64,000 bases of DNA from Trichomonas vaginalis G3 (lineage: Eukaryota > Parabasalia > Trichomonadida > Trichomonadidae). The notes under the pieces are model-generated. The model ran no database searches, was not told the DNA's origin, and was given only the letters and a program-made list of their open reading frames with translations. The position numbers and the translations under genes are program-made. Below are positions 1 to 10,449 of the stretch, one piece after another. The stretch's first letter is position 1. Each line of letters starts with the position of its first letter. The stretch covers positions 4,100,252 to 4,164,251 of the forward strand of contig NC_067207.1 of the NCBI RefSeq assembly GCF_026262505.1, written 5' to 3'.

Positions 1-215
1 CAAATGTGAGGAAATGTGATTTTATTTGCAGATCTTTGCTGTAAAAGTAAACGTTTCTTTGAATCAAATAAGAATAATGAAAATGCTCGATGTAAAAGTG
101 GTTCTGGCTCAGTTCTATGAGCTTTATATTTACTTACTTCTCCCAATACATTGTCGTTCTTATCTACTAAGATAACATGGGCGTTTTTCATCTGGTTATT
201 TTGCTCTTCAGACAT
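1..215 (-). CDS. isopentenyl-diphosphate delta-isomerase, N-terminal part (runs off window)
   Basis: The minus strand from the ATG at 215 to base 1 encodes about 71 residues that begin MSEEQNNQMKNAH and reach the Nudix-type isomerase signature region LLHRAFSLFLFD and LLLQQRS followed by KITFPH. In type I IPP isomerases this stretch comes just before the TNTCCSHP active-site segment, which lies outside the window. The enzyme interconverts IPP and DMAPP at the end of the mevalonate pathway, usually in the cytosol. The frame upstream of 215 stays open for a short distance but contains no earlier ATG. Only the N-terminus is visible, so integrity of the gene cannot be judged. Confidence 0.88.
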   Translation of the reverse strand, partial: MSEEQNNQMKNAHVILVDKNDNVLGEVSKYKAHRTEPEPLLHRAFSLFLFDSKKRLLLQQRSANKITFPHI

Positions 216-743
216 TTCTTTATTTTTATCTTTTTCCGATTTTTCATGATAAGATTGTAACTCCCTAATGCATGATTAAGGATGCATTGGTATGTGAACA
301 GTTTGGAGATGCATACCATTCTCTATTTGGTTTTCAACTCTCATATTTGATCACCAATATATAATATTTTATCATATAGGATTGAATATCGTTGGCACTG
401 TGTTATATTAAATTTGGCTTATCAAGTCCTATGTATTTCGAATCTCAAAAACGATAAAAAATTTGATCAAAATATAATATCTTGAATATTCGATCAAGTT
501 ATAAGTTTTTATTTTGTTAAATAGCGGTTTTCAATACATGACTATCTCAGAGCAGTTTATTTAGAAAAAAATTAATAAAAATGTAAATTAACATAAAATA
601 ACCGCTTTATTAATGAAATACAGTATTAAGGCCAATAAACTTTGACGCTGTGATTGTAATTTTCGAGTTATTGGTCGATAATTTCGAATTTCAAACTATA
701 AATTTTTTGAAATGAAGGAATCTTAAAAAAAATTAGGAACAAA
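216..743. other. intergenic, no gene seen
   Basis: AT-rich spacer between two minus-strand genes. No tRNA, long open frame or clear repeat was found. It should hold the promoter of the isomerase gene and the 3' region of the BAR-like gene. Confidence 0.5.
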
Positions 744-1379
744 TTATTTTGCAAAAGGATTATCTTCTGGGTTGACGAAGTTTGCTGGAGCCAAGGCTTC
801 AAATGGCTCCATTGTATCGTGAAGATTTCCGATGAATTTTTGATGTGTCATTATGAAGTCCGAATAAGCAGCATCGAGGTTCTGAGGTCTTGTTTGGATG
901 AAATTGCCTGCAATTTTGATGAATTTTGCTGTTGTTTCATCAAGATTGTCTTTTATTTGCTCGAGCTCTTCCGGTTTCATCTTCTTATCCTTCTTAGCTG
1001 AATCGTATGCTCTTTCGAGTTTTTTTCTATTTTCATGAATTTCATTAATTGTATCGACTTGGTTTTCGAATTTAGTGAATTCAGCAAGAATAATATTTTC
1101 GAGTTCAGGAATGAAATGAATAAAAATTTGTGAATCTAATGCACGTGAAAACTGTACATACTTAATTGAGTCTTGTTTTACTTCAACTGATGCTGTCGAG
1201 AAGACACAGTTTGCATCTTCAGCAAGCTTTGTTGCTATTTGAGTAAAACGTTTCATTTTCAGAATGTATTCTTTGAGTTTACTTGAAAGATCTTTGTAAT
1301 AGTCTGTGATCTTCCTAAATTGATCTTTAATGGCGTAATATTCGGCATCTTCAGGTTTTCTTTTATGAAAAATACCCAT
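744..1379 (-). CDS. BAR-domain-like protein (211 aa)
   Basis: The protein is nearly all alpha-helical, highly charged and of the length of a single BAR module (about 200 residues). It has an N-terminal helix rich in K/R/Y, a long middle helix pair (around residues 85-150, including ENRKKLERAYDSAKKDKK) and a C-terminal helix with the pattern FIMTHQKFIGNLHDTMEPF. Small BAR-like proteins of this layout are common in trichomonads. BAR dimers bind and curve membranes in endocytosis and cell-shape change. An initiator-like TCACTT lies 9 nt upstream of the ATG. The assignment rests on pattern and length, without a decisive motif. A different three-helix coiled coil is the main alternative. Confidence 0.7.
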   Translation of the reverse strand: MGIFHKRKPEDAEYYAIKDQFRKITDYYKDLSSKLKEYILKMKRFTQIATKLAEDANCVFSTASVEVKQDSIKYVQFSRALDSQIFIHFIPELENIILAEFTKFENQVDTINEIHENRKKLERAYDSAKKDKKMKPEELEQIKDNLDETTAKFIKIAGNFIQTRPQNLDAAYSDFIMTHQKFIGNLHDTMEPFEALAPANFVNPEDNPFAK

Positions 1380-1653
1380 CTCGGAAGTGATATAAAATTT
1401 AACGCTAGCGGTTATTTTTTATTATTAATAAATATAGGATTTAAACATTGTTCCATTTCACCGAGATAAAATAGCAAACGTTTTCTTATTCACAAAAATT
1501 GAAGCACAAATCAAATCCCGCGACTTTGGAAATCAGCTAATAATACAATAATAAACATTTTCACATGATTACAAAACGGCAGTTTTTGATAGAAAAAGAA
1601 AATATTTTTGTAGGGTCTAATAAGATTTTTTTTTAAAATAGAGAGGGTTCAAA
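1380..1653. promoter_or_regulatory. divergent intergenic region (BAR-like / RalGAP-like genes)
   Basis: The two genes point away from each other across 274 bp, so both promoters lie here. The plus-strand gene has a TTCAAAATG context and no perfect initiator match. No other structure was seen. Confidence 0.5.
1384..1390 (-). promoter_or_regulatory. initiator (Inr)-like element of the BAR-like gene
   Basis: Minus strand reads TATCACTTCC just ahead of the ATG at 1379. TCA(+1)CT fits the trichomonad initiator TCA(+1)YW, with a 5' UTR of about 9 nt. The match is short, so it is only supportive. Confidence 0.5.
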
Positions 1654-4600
1654 ATGTCGAAAACTACGCGTGTAAAAGAGCTCTCTAAGCTTATCCTAAC
1701 TGAGCCAAAAGATTTTTCACTCGACAATTTCATCCACACCGAATTAGGTACTTATTTTGAGTCTTTATTGACTTATTTGAAAGTTCATCACAAACCTTAT
1801 CAAGGCAAGATCCTTAAGAAGACTAAATGCATGAGTCCAGAAAAGATTATCAAAGCTATTACAAAGATTGTTACATTCTTTAATCCATCAATTCTTGAAA
1901 ACGCACCGCTCGAAGTTATTGCAGGCTGTTTTACATATTTATTGCATGCTGATACTCCAGAAGAGATCAGAACACCATGCGTTCAACTCTATTTAAATAT
2001 TTTAGCTGCAATTAAGCCAGAATGGCAACAACGTATGGATGCTGCAAATGTTTTGATAATTCCATTTATTAGATATGCAAGAACTTCCGGTGAAATAAAT
2101 TCATTCAAGAAATACACTTCCAAGCCAGATCAAGAAATAATCGTGTTTGAAAAGGCAAAAGGTACAACAAAAGACTGCGAAAATAATCTTATCAAAACAT
2201 TCCAGTGGATTAACCAAAACTGGCCTTACGATCCTAAAAGTATTTGCGATTTTCTTTACAAATACATTCTCAGCATTATTTATCACAGTATTGCTGAAAA
2301 AGCTGGTTACAAAGAATCCCAATACGGTTTTGAGGACTCAGTTCTCGAAAATTTCCATCAGCAAACTTTAATTTTCCTCCAACAAGCAGTTGAATCGAAT
2401 TTAGACTTAAAACCACTTTTCGCATCAGACATGTTCATGACCATGTCAATACAGATCCTTGCTGTTACAGAACAGTATAATAATACTCAAAATGCTTTGA
2501 GAACTTTACAAATTTACGACATGATTCTTTCCAACAAGGATTTATTGGAGCAACTTTCTTCTGTCAATTTAAACCTTTATTTGACAGTTCCTTATTCCGC
2601 TGCAACAATTTCTACGAAATATCTCGAAAAAGACTGCCCAGAATCCGACCGCAAAGAGCTTATCGATATGATACTTAAAGTCTTCATCTCATCCTTCAAT
2701 ATGATTTACTCCTGCCTTCAAGATGAAGAACTTTATTCATATCTCCACAAATTCTTCGATAAGTTCGCTCCAACACCAAGAATTGCTTGCTACTTTTACT
2801 CTGCTTTCGTCCATAGACTCATTCTCGGAAGAATTAAAAAAGAAAGACCTTGGATTTTCTTAATGGAGTTGGCCAGGAAGCATGAAATCTATGCAGCAAT
2901 ATCTTGCAAGTACGCACAGCTCATGGGTGTCTTCCAAATCCCAACATTGCTCGAATTTGAAATAGAAGATTCAATTTCCGCGGCTTCCTCGTTCTATTCT
3001 CATAGATTCAGGGATCCAACACCAGAAAAATACGATTTCTTCCTAAATAACGCTGAAGATATCATTGATCATCCGAATATTTTGGTTATTCAGCAGTTAA
3101 AGTCCATGTGGTCACCTCTTGACAGTTTCGATGAAGTTTTTGAGGGATTCCCGTTACCGTTACCTCCGATTTCCTCGATTTCGGACGATGATTTTGAGAT
3201 TCTTGCTTCGAATTTCATTACTCCGTTCGAAATATATGAGGATGAAGCCGACCAACAGTCAAAGCATCGTTTGTTTGGCCCGATCATCTCATTCTACGAT
3301 ACAATTCACCTTTGTTCTCATCTTCCTTCGAATATTCAATACGAAACTACCAATGTTTTCCCATATTCGAGGCACAGATTGTTCACAGCCCTTCTCCACG
3401 AGTCAGATCCATTGATTTTAAGACGTTCCATGGAAGTATTGACGCAAATTATGTCTTTGCACGAAGTTTGCGCCAAATTAGATGCTGATTCCCTCACAGC
3501 CTGGTACATTATCATCATTACATTGCTTTCCCGCAAAGAACCAGAGCTTGTTGAGGTTGCATCTCTCGCATTTGAACGTTCCATCCATTACGGATGCAAG
3601 GGAGCTTCCATGCTTCTCCAAGTTCTCATATCCTACCTCGAGAGCAAGATTATTCCAGCAAACGACAGCGTTATCGATATTCTTTCTTCAGTTCCTCTAT
3701 TTTCAACCGACCAAACATTGATTCCAGACATAGAAAAGGATCTGAAGCAACGTATATCGAGCAAACAAGAGCTCTACCGCGAAAATACCGTCCAAGCTCT
3801 CACAAAACCAGGAAAATATATGCAAACCCGTCATATTAAGGTCATTTCGGATCTTTTCGATGCAGCAAAGGACGACAAGAACCTCTGGGATTCATACCTA
3901 TGCTTAGTTATCCCATTATTAAGTGATGAAATGACACAATCTAAACCGAACACAACAACGATCGGTCTGATCATGACAGCGTTAGCCAATGCCATCAAAG
4001 TGCAAAACCTCAACGCTGTAAACATCGTTCGTAGTCAGTTGATGGTAATTCCGAGAATGACAGAATGCGCACCTCTCCAATTGAACCATTTCATCTCCAC
4101 TTGTGTTGATTTCGCAAACGAACCAGCTGCAATCGAAGGAGAACCATCTTGGGTAAATAATTTCATTGAAATGGTCACTTCACTTTTCATTTATAATTAT
4201 GAAGCGATGAGATTAGATCCATGCTATCCCAAATTCATCAAATTGCTTTATAGTTTGATGTCCAATCCCAAGAAGGACATTTCCAAGTTCGCGGCCAGTC
4301 TTTCAAAGATAATTTCACTTTATTTCGGCGCTTTTCCATTCAAAAACTCCATCTTGTATCCAACGAGTCAAACAGAAGTCATGGATCAAGAGAACACGAT
4401 TGCAACACGTGCAGGAGCAATCCTTCAGTTCTCAACAGACGAAAAGACTTCTAATATCGAAGTTGTCGCACAAACAGCTGTTGGCAGATTTGAATGGGAC
4501 TTCAAACCGATTTCAGGTGAATTTTACACGAAACAAAAAGAAGGCGAAGGAGTCACGATGCCACAGACTAAATCAACGCCAACACAAGTGTTTAACATGC

Positions 4601-5637
4601 AGACACAATTAGAGAAAAGTGCTGGAGAACTCATACAAGGCTTCGAACAAGACATTGGCGAGATTCCTCTGTTCGACATCAAACAGGAATTCACTGACGA
4701 ATACAAGGAATACAATGAAAAATTCAAACAAACGACAATTGATGAAAAATTTGAAATATTGAGGCCGCATATTGAAATGCAAAACAGGAAAGCGTCAATT
4801 GTTCATGGCTTGGGATTCATGAGAGCAAATCATCTCCATGATGTTAAAGAGATTCCTCCAGAACAAATGCTTATTTTCTTACATAATTTGCAAAAAGCAA
4901 ATTATAGATTCCATGAAAAATACTCTGTCATTTGTGTAAATCCTGAAACTAATGATGATTTGAGTATTTTGGGTATCCAATTAGAAGAAACTTCTTCGCA
5001 GTTCCAGAACTTTGTTACACAGCTCGGCTGGAATTTGTCTTCTGAAGGATACGTCGGACCTGATGCAGCACAGTTGGATAGCGACAGAACAGGAAACAAT
5101 GTTGTTTTCTACGCTGATTTCGCGAGAGAAGTTTTGTTCCACATTTTGCCGTCGTTTAATCAGGAATTCTCGGACCAAGGACAGAATTTCAGAAAGATGT
5201 ACTTGCACAATGTAAATGTTGTTATCGTGTGGTTGACTCCTGGAAGCAAATTCGACCCTCCAAACATTGCTTCTGCTAATAATTTACTTTTCATTGTAAT
5301 TCATGAAAAAAGTGACAGTCCATTATTTACTGTTGAATTTGTAATGAGAATGAATTTCCAGGTAAACGGAAGAAGTAGTATTTCTTACATTGTAAGGAAG
5401 GAACAACTCCCTGACGTAATAAGAGGAGTTTGTTTCCAGGCACAAGAGCAGTATGATAGATCTCTTCCTCATTGGAAACGTCCAATTACTGAAATTTCTG
5501 AGACTTTGACTGAAGCAATCTCTCAGTCTCACTCAAAGAATTCTAAGGAATATAACTGCATTTCCAGCTTGATGTCTACTTCTGCATTAGGAATGTCAAG
5601 AAATGCTTCTTTCGTTTATACAAGTGGACCATTGTAA
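1654..5637 (+). CDS. RalGAP/tuberin-like Rap-GAP domain protein (1327 aa)
   Basis: Residues 1 to about 1000 are helical and HEAT-like, as in RalGAP alpha/beta and tuberin. Residues about 1060-1290 match a Rap/Ran-GAP domain: FVTQLGW, then a YVG turn, VVFYADFAREVLFHI, and the strand-helix motif LHNVNVVIVWL. The Asn at residue 1188 in that motif aligns with the catalytic asparagine thumb of Rap-GAPs (GNDxVxI), so catalytic activity is plausible. Such proteins stimulate GTP hydrolysis on Rheb-, Ral- or Rap-type small GTPases; which one cannot be told here. The ATG at 1654 is the first in frame. The stop is TAA followed by AATAAA. RalGAP-beta is as good a name as tuberin. Confidence 0.88.
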   Translation: MSKTTRVKELSKLILTEPKDFSLDNFIHTELGTYFESLLTYLKVHHKPYQGKILKKTKCMSPEKIIKAITKIVTFFNPSILENAPLEVIAGCFTYLLHADTPEEIRTPCVQLYLNILAAIKPEWQQRMDAANVLIIPFIRYARTSGEINSFKKYTSKPDQEIIVFEKAKGTTKDCENNLIKTFQWINQNWPYDPKSICDFLYKYILSIIYHSIAEKAGYKESQYGFEDSVLENFHQQTLIFLQQAVESNLDLKPLFASDMFMTMSIQILAVTEQYNNTQNALRTLQIYDMILSNKDLLEQLSSVNLNLYLTVPYSAATISTKYLEKDCPESDRKELIDMILKVFISSFNMIYSCLQDEELYSYLHKFFDKFAPTPRIACYFYSAFVHRLILGRIKKERPWIFLMELARKHEIYAAISCKYAQLMGVFQIPTLLEFEIEDSISAASSFYSHRFRDPTPEKYDFFLNNAEDIIDHPNILVIQQLKSMWSPLDSFDEVFEGFPLPLPPISSISDDDFEILASNFITPFEIYEDEADQQSKHRLFGPIISFYDTIHLCSHLPSNIQYETTNVFPYSRHRLFTALLHESDPLILRRSMEVLTQIMSLHEVCAKLDADSLTAWYIIIITLLSRKEPELVEVASLAFERSIHYGCKGASMLLQVLISYLESKIIPANDSVIDILSSVPLFSTDQTLIPDIEKDLKQRISSKQELYRENTVQALTKPGKYMQTRHIKVISDLFDAAKDDKNLWDSYLCLVIPLLSDEMTQSKPNTTTIGLIMTALANAIKVQNLNAVNIVRSQLMVIPRMTECAPLQLNHFISTCVDFANEPAAIEGEPSWVNNFIEMVTSLFIYNYEAMRLDPCYPKFIKLLYSLMSNPKKDISKFAASLSKIISLYFGAFPFKNSILYPTSQTEVMDQENTIATRAGAILQFSTDEKTSNIEVVAQTAVGRFEWDFKPISGEFYTKQKEGEGVTMPQTKSTPTQVFNMQTQLEKSAGELIQGFEQDIGEIPLFDIKQEFTDEYKEYNEKFKQTTIDEKFEILRPHIEMQNRKASIVHGLGFMRANHLHDVKEIPPEQMLIFLHNLQKANYRFHEKYSVICVNPETNDDLSILGIQLEETSSQFQNFVTQLGWNLSSEGYVGPDAAQLDSDRTGNNVVFYADFAREVLFHILPSFNQEFSDQGQNFRKMYLHNVNVVIVWLTPGSKFDPPNIASANNLLFIVIHEKSDSPLFTVEFVMRMNFQVNGRSSISYIVRKEQLPDVIRGVCFQAQEQYDRSLPHWKRPITEISETLTEAISQSHSKNSKEYNCISSLMSTSALGMSRNASFVYTSGPL

Positions 5638-6192
5638 AATAAAAAGCATTTTATTATTATTATTATTTTAATTTTTTTTTTATTTCTGGCAACAGTCTTG
5701 ATGCATCACAAACTTTAAGCAACAAAATTGAATGACGTGTCATAAGGGTGTGAGTGCTCCCTTAATGGTGATCTTATGTTCACAATTCATCCACTCATAA
5801 TTTTGATAAATATGGCATAAATCTTAGAAATTTTGCCGATCTGAGATAAAAACATAACACATAGCATCTCATTTAAAATGCATTTTTGTTTTGTTTACTG
5901 TGAAATGTGCGTCACATGTGGGTGAGGTGCATCCATAATAAATAGTTATTTGAGCATTGTATTAAAAAATGATGTAATAAATTGAAGAAACTCAATGCGA
6001 TTTAGAACAATCATTTATTAGTCACAAGACATGTGTTAGGGGAACTTTATGATAGGCTGGATTTTAATAATGTATTGGATCGTACCCCCATTGAATTGTA
6101 TGTCAAATAGTTGAAAACGATACAGAATTTTATTGATTTTTTGTGAGACTCTTCAAATATTCTCAATTTTTTGTTAATGATATAACTTATCT
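5638..6192. other. intergenic, no gene seen
   Basis: Begins with a short TTA microsatellite and a T-run just after the RalGAP-like stop. The rest is AT-rich spacer without a recognisable element. Confidence 0.5.
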
Positions 6193-7137
6193 TTGACATA
6201 CTCTTGGAAAGCAGCAAATTCAACTCTAATCATCAATTCTGGTCCATCATTAGCGCCACCACCAGCAAATTACCAGTCTGCGGGGCATGTAATTGTATAC
6301 GGTGAGGTACTAAATGTTGAATTCGAAGCCTTCAGGAATTTTACCAAACTAGAAACACTCGAACTTCCTGACTCGATTGTTACCATAGGTAACAGTGTAA
6401 TCTTTTCAACAAAAATTAAAACTTTACATATTCCTTTAAATTTGCAAACCGTATCAACAGACGGCTCGTTTGATTGGCAATATACACTTGAAGAGTTTAC
6501 AATAGATCCAAATCATCAATATTTTTCAGTCCTTGATGGAGTTCTTTATGACAAGAATTTCACGACATTAATTACATACCCATCCGCAAAGAAAACACCA
6601 ATATATTCTGTTCCCTATGGTGTTACCAGTTTTTATGGCTCTGCTACAAATAATATTTGTTTTTTGCAGCATTTATTGATTCCTCAAACAGTTACACAGG
6701 TGGGTCATATGATGTATGCTGCCTCAACTCAATATTTAAGCTATATTAATATTTCAATATTCCGTTATATTAATCAATCAGATTCAACTTTTGAAAAAGG
6801 TTCCCAATCATTTAATAGCTTTAATAAATATGTTTACATTAACTATATTCATCAAGAATACTATTCCGCGTATTACGAAGTAAATCATTCCGTATACATC
6901 TTTACGACAAATAGAAATATGTCCATTATGTATACAGATAAGTACTTTTACAATATTCCTACTATCAAATCTGTTATTGTCGGCCGTGGAATAAGATATC
7001 TTTCCCATAGCAGTTTTTCCAATCCAAACATTCTTTACATATATGACAATAATCTTTGTACGCAACGGTTTTGCATATTCCGCTTTAATACTCAATATTT
7101 CCAAACTTTTCGCTCAATCTTGATAGATTCTACATAA
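6193..7137 (+). pseudogene. BspA-type leucine-rich repeat surface protein, 5'-truncated fragment
   Basis: The open frame starts right after a TGA and has no ATG near its beginning; it opens with TYSWKAANSTLII. It carries BspA/TpLRR signatures of trichomonad surface proteins: LETLELPDSIVTIGNSV, TLHIPLNLQTV and, further on, LDGVLYDK and YPSAKK. The C-terminal third (from about residue 190) is Tyr/Ile/Asn-rich and no longer repeat-like, and there is no Cys/Pro-rich stalk or membrane anchor. With neither a start codon nor an anchor it is best read as a decaying fragment. A lost upstream exon is an alternative but no convincing splice signals are seen. Confidence 0.7.
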
Positions 7138-7627
7138 AATATAAAAATCTATACTACAAACGTCCATACTTTTTATAACCTTTACTAAATTAATGACAAC
7201 GACAAATAGTATATTCACAGTGTTCTAATTTTTTTTTCTCCAGCAACATCTTGCAATATTCGATGTTTACAATGGACAATTTGTTTCGAAACCATGGCCA
7301 TTTAATAGAAGAGCTCGTATGCAGATTAATCCAAAAGGTTAGAAATCCATGACTAAAATATTCAATAGATTTTTACAACAATTATCCAAAGCTCCAAATT
7401 TTCTTTAACGAAAAAGTGACAATGTTAATTTTCCATGGGCTTTCAAATTGAATGAAATTTTGAAAACTAAATTTAAAGCGTTTATATACATTTCAAAGAT
7501 AGGTTTCCGTAAAAATAATAAAAAATTCTATAGGAGTTTGATTGAAAAAAATACAAATCAATTTCCTCTCAATTTAACGTACAGTTTATTGAAACTTCAA
7601 TGCTTATACATGTAGCGTGGTCTTATA
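7138..7627. other. intergenic with a possible short coding fossil
   Basis: Around 7249-7353 a ~35-codon frame closed by stops at both ends encodes FDVYNGQFVSKPWPFNRR-like sequence, which looks coding-like, possibly a relic of a surface gene. A CCTCTCAATTT motif lies at 7565-7575. The rest is AT-rich. Confidence 0.3.
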
Positions 7628-8580
7628 TTGGACTTTCACTTACAGAATGAAAGCATAGGAGAGCCTCATGTTACAATAAATTCCAATGTTAATTCCACAA
7701 TATTTACATTTTATTATCCATGTCCTACTGCTTACAACTGCACGCCATATATTACAAAATTAGCTCCAGGAAATTACAAATTCGAACTCTTTGGAGCAGC
7801 TGGGGGATATGCAACTTCAGCTAAAGGTGGGAATGGAGGTATTAGTGTTGGATATTACAAAGTTAATGTTTCGACTGATGCATTTATTCACATTGGAGGA
7901 AAAGGTGAAGATGGCCCATTATATCATAATAAAAATAAAAACACTCCTGGAGGTTACAACGGCGGGGGTATTGGTGGATATGATACTGTTTTTATGCCTC
8001 AGGAGGTGGTGGCGGAGGTAGTACTGACATCAGAATCAGTAATGATGAAATTGAGAGCAGAATAATCGTCGCGGCGGGAGGAGGGGGTGCTTGTGGAAGT
8101 ACTACTGTACTCCAATCCAGCACTGGAGGTAATGCAGGCGGAATCATAGGGGATGATGGAGCAACCATTAATGAATATGGTAAAATCGGCGGTGGTGGCT
8201 CTGATAAAGCAGGTGGAAAGGCATATACAAATAGAGGTGCCACTAACGGAAGCCTGTTTTATGGGGGATCTGGATCAAATATGAAATATTCGTATGGTGG
8301 TGGTGGCGGTGGAAGTGGATATTATGGAGGAGGTGGAGGGTCTTCTTCTTATGATTATGATAGAGGTTATTGCGGATCGGGTGGTGGGGGAAGCGGATAT
8401 ATTGGCGGTGTATGGAGTTCGGAAAAGTTTGGAATTATTGCCGAAACAAAGCCAGGTACGAATGATGGAAACGGATATTTGAAGATTACTTATTATAGCA
8501 AAATTTCATTATATAATGTATGCAAAGCAAATCTATGTCCTTTAGCACTTCATAGTGATACCTTTATTTTGCTGTTTTCG
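7628..8580 (+). pseudogene. glycine-rich surface protein gene, N-terminal half, broken
   Basis: Frame 1 (from 7628, no ATG) encodes a beta-rich lead-in with YPCPTAYNCTPYITKLAPG and FELFGAAGGY, followed by Gly-rich segments. A single frameshift near 7999 moves it into another frame that stays open to 8694 and reads SGGGGGGSTDIRIS, IVAAGGGGACGS, YGGGGGGSGYYGGGGG and GSGGGGSGYIGGVW, ending with GYLKITYY. This is the glycine-rich (ALK-type) domain seen in trichomonad surface proteins. The remaining EGF/TM half lies beyond several inserted elements (10.35-12.19 kb), so this is one host gene broken by frameshift and insertions. Confidence 0.72.
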
Positions 8581-8589
8581 ATTGTCCAT

Positions 8590-8660
8590 CATGTAAACCT
8601 CGATGTCACTTTTACAGCCGAGCGGAGCGAGGCTGTAAAAGTGACATCGAGGTTTACATG
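8590..8660. repeat. 30-bp-arm perfect palindrome (foldback element)
   Basis: Arms 8590-8619 and 8631-8660 are exact reverse complements for 30 bases (CATGTAAACCTCGATGTCAC and on), around an 11-nt loop GAGCGGAGCGA. The flanking CCAT/ATGG bases pair too after a one-base bulge. It contains GTCACTTTT, resembling the trichomonad initiator. It lies inside the glycine-rich gene remnant, which implies insertion. Confidence 0.85.
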
Positions 8661-9095
8661 GATGGGTTCTATATATATACAGCTTGACCGGTAGAAAAGC
8701 GGATCGATTTTTATCAATAATTGGACATTCTATTTTTAATAAAATAAACACATATTTATATGGGAAATTAGGGAGATCTGAAACTCAAAAATTATTTTTG
8801 AATTTTAATATGATAAATGTAATTGTGATAATATGTACATTACAAATAAAATATTAATTCGGAACAACGATGAGATGTGATTTTATTTGTATCTTATATG
8901 CATATAGGATATATAATAATTTTAAAACATCAAAAAGTGACAATTTGCGGTTAGAAAAAGTCATCAAAACACTTTTTAATGATTTGATTTCACATATGCA
9001 TAGACCATCTCTTTGATGTTTAACTTCAATTTCCCGAAATGAAAAGGATTTGAGCAAAAACGATTATTTTACGATCATTTTTTGTAAATTTTTTT

Positions 9096-9240
9096 AAATT
9101 GAGACTGACATCTCTAAAATCATCTAAAAAATCCAAATATCCAATAAAATAATATCATTAAAATTCCTCTCAATTTAAAAAATTTTTATAAATTGAGACT
9201 TCAATCTCTAAAATCTTCTAAAAAATCCAATTATCACAAA
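9096..9240. repeat. imperfect tandem duplication, period about 100 bp
   Basis: Two copies of a block reading AAATTGAGACT, then ATCTCTAAAATC, then CTAAAAAATCCAA occur about 100 bp apart (starting near 9099 and 9199). A CCTCTCAATTT motif at 9166-9176 lies between them. Confidence 0.55.
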
Positions 9241-9302
9241 AACTCACAATATTATTTTTATTCTCAATTTCAAAATTTTTTTTGTACTGACTTTCTTTTT
9301 GC

Positions 9303-9399
9303 CTAACAGCAAGGCAGAAATTTGAAACGAGGTTTCAAATTTCTCAAGCTTGCATTCTGGGCACTTACGTGCCCAAAATGCTAAAAGGCGCGTAGCGCC
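9303..9399. repeat. cluster of consecutive short hairpins
   Basis: Arms at 9317-9328/9332-9343 (GAAATTTGAAAC, loop GAG), 9352-9364/9369-9381 (GCATTCTGGGCAC with loop TTAC, one wobble) and 9387-9391/9395-9399 (GGCGC, loop GTA) follow each other with almost no spacing. A weaker GCCT/AGGC hairpin precedes them. Too G/C-rich and regular for the surrounding DNA. Confidence 0.7.
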
Positions 9400-9560
9400 G
9401 TCTCTGAATATCAATTTTTTTTTAATTATTAATTTATGAAATTTCAAATAAAATCGATCTGTTATAACACATTGGTGCATGACAGCCTTGTCAATATTAA
9501 GTAAATTTTATGAATAAAAATTATGATATACTCAATTTATCAACAATTGTTTTAAAAGTA

Positions 9561-10253
9561 GGGTTGCTAAATTTTTTCCATGTTTAAATCTTGGAGGATC
9601 TTAAGATAATAAAAGTGACACAAGGGGAAAAAACACAAAATAATATGATGAAACGAGTCAAAGTATCTATATGATATCTAAGTATAAATAAAGCTATATG
9701 TATTCTAATTTTCAGAATTTAGCAAAAAAATTATTTAAATTTAATCAAATAAACTTTGTATTGGTTTAAAATGAATAATATTAGAATGGTAACTGAATGA
9801 ATCATAATTTAGCTAAATGGTTAAGGTGGGTCTTTCGTTGATAAAATTGGAATAACTTTTGTATTGTGAACTATCGTTACCCTTCAAAGGTATCTTGTAG
9901 TATCATGTCTATAGAATAATATTTCAAAAAATCAAAAAATCTTTCAAGATCCTCCAAGATCATCAAAATCTTGAAAAAAAGTTTTTTTGAATGGTTTATA
10001 CCACAAAAATCAATGGTTTACATAAGATCTTTAGGGGTGTGAATTGAGCCCCAAGGAGAATGTGACAACACATTCAAAATCATCCAAAATATTTAAGTTA
10101 TGATATTTTATCAAATATATGCTCCTCATTAATAATAATAATGGTTTGCTTGGTATTTATACCTGTTTTAAAAATCCAAAACTCGAATTTAGGATGATCT
10201 TTGGGTTTTTCGAATTTGGATGATCCAAAAAGATCATCCAAATTAGCAACCCT
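9561..10253. mobile_element. TA-flanked inverted-repeat element (mariner-like MITE)
   Basis: Left end GGGTTGCTAAATTTT and right end AAATTAGCAACCC are inverted repeats, each flanked directly by TA (9559-9560 and 10254-10255), as expected for Tc1/mariner insertions. The 693-bp interior has no long frame but includes further inverted pieces with AAGATCCTCCAAGATC-like sequence, so this would be a non-autonomous copy. It lies within the broken glycine-rich/EGF gene. Confidence 0.68.
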
Positions 10254-10351
10254 AATAAAAGCTTTTTGTTAAGGATTTTAGTGCATTTTCCTTGAGATGT
10301 ATTATATGAATAATTTCATTTTTGATGATGTTAATTTCGTTGATCTGCTTT

Positions 10352-10449
10352 GAAAAAAAGGAAAGATATGGAAACTGGATGGGAAATGCTAATGGAAGAG
10401 TTCCAGATCTCTCAGGATATCATGATTATGATGAATGCGCCGGAATTAA
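10352..10449 (+). pseudogene. EGF-side segment of the broken surface gene, upstream of the TTAA element
   Basis: The frame ending at 10449 reads RYGNWMGNANGRVPDLSGY and then HDYDECAG. It is cut at the TTAA site by the 1.1-kb element and continues at 11545. The wording resembles the conserved segment that precedes EGF-like cysteines in trichomonad surface proteins. Confidence 0.65.

Noticed and set aside
7228-7253. TTCTAATTTTTTTTTCTCCAG as an intron acceptor
   Set aside because: The downstream frame closes after about 35 codons and no matching 5' splice site or upstream exon is visible.
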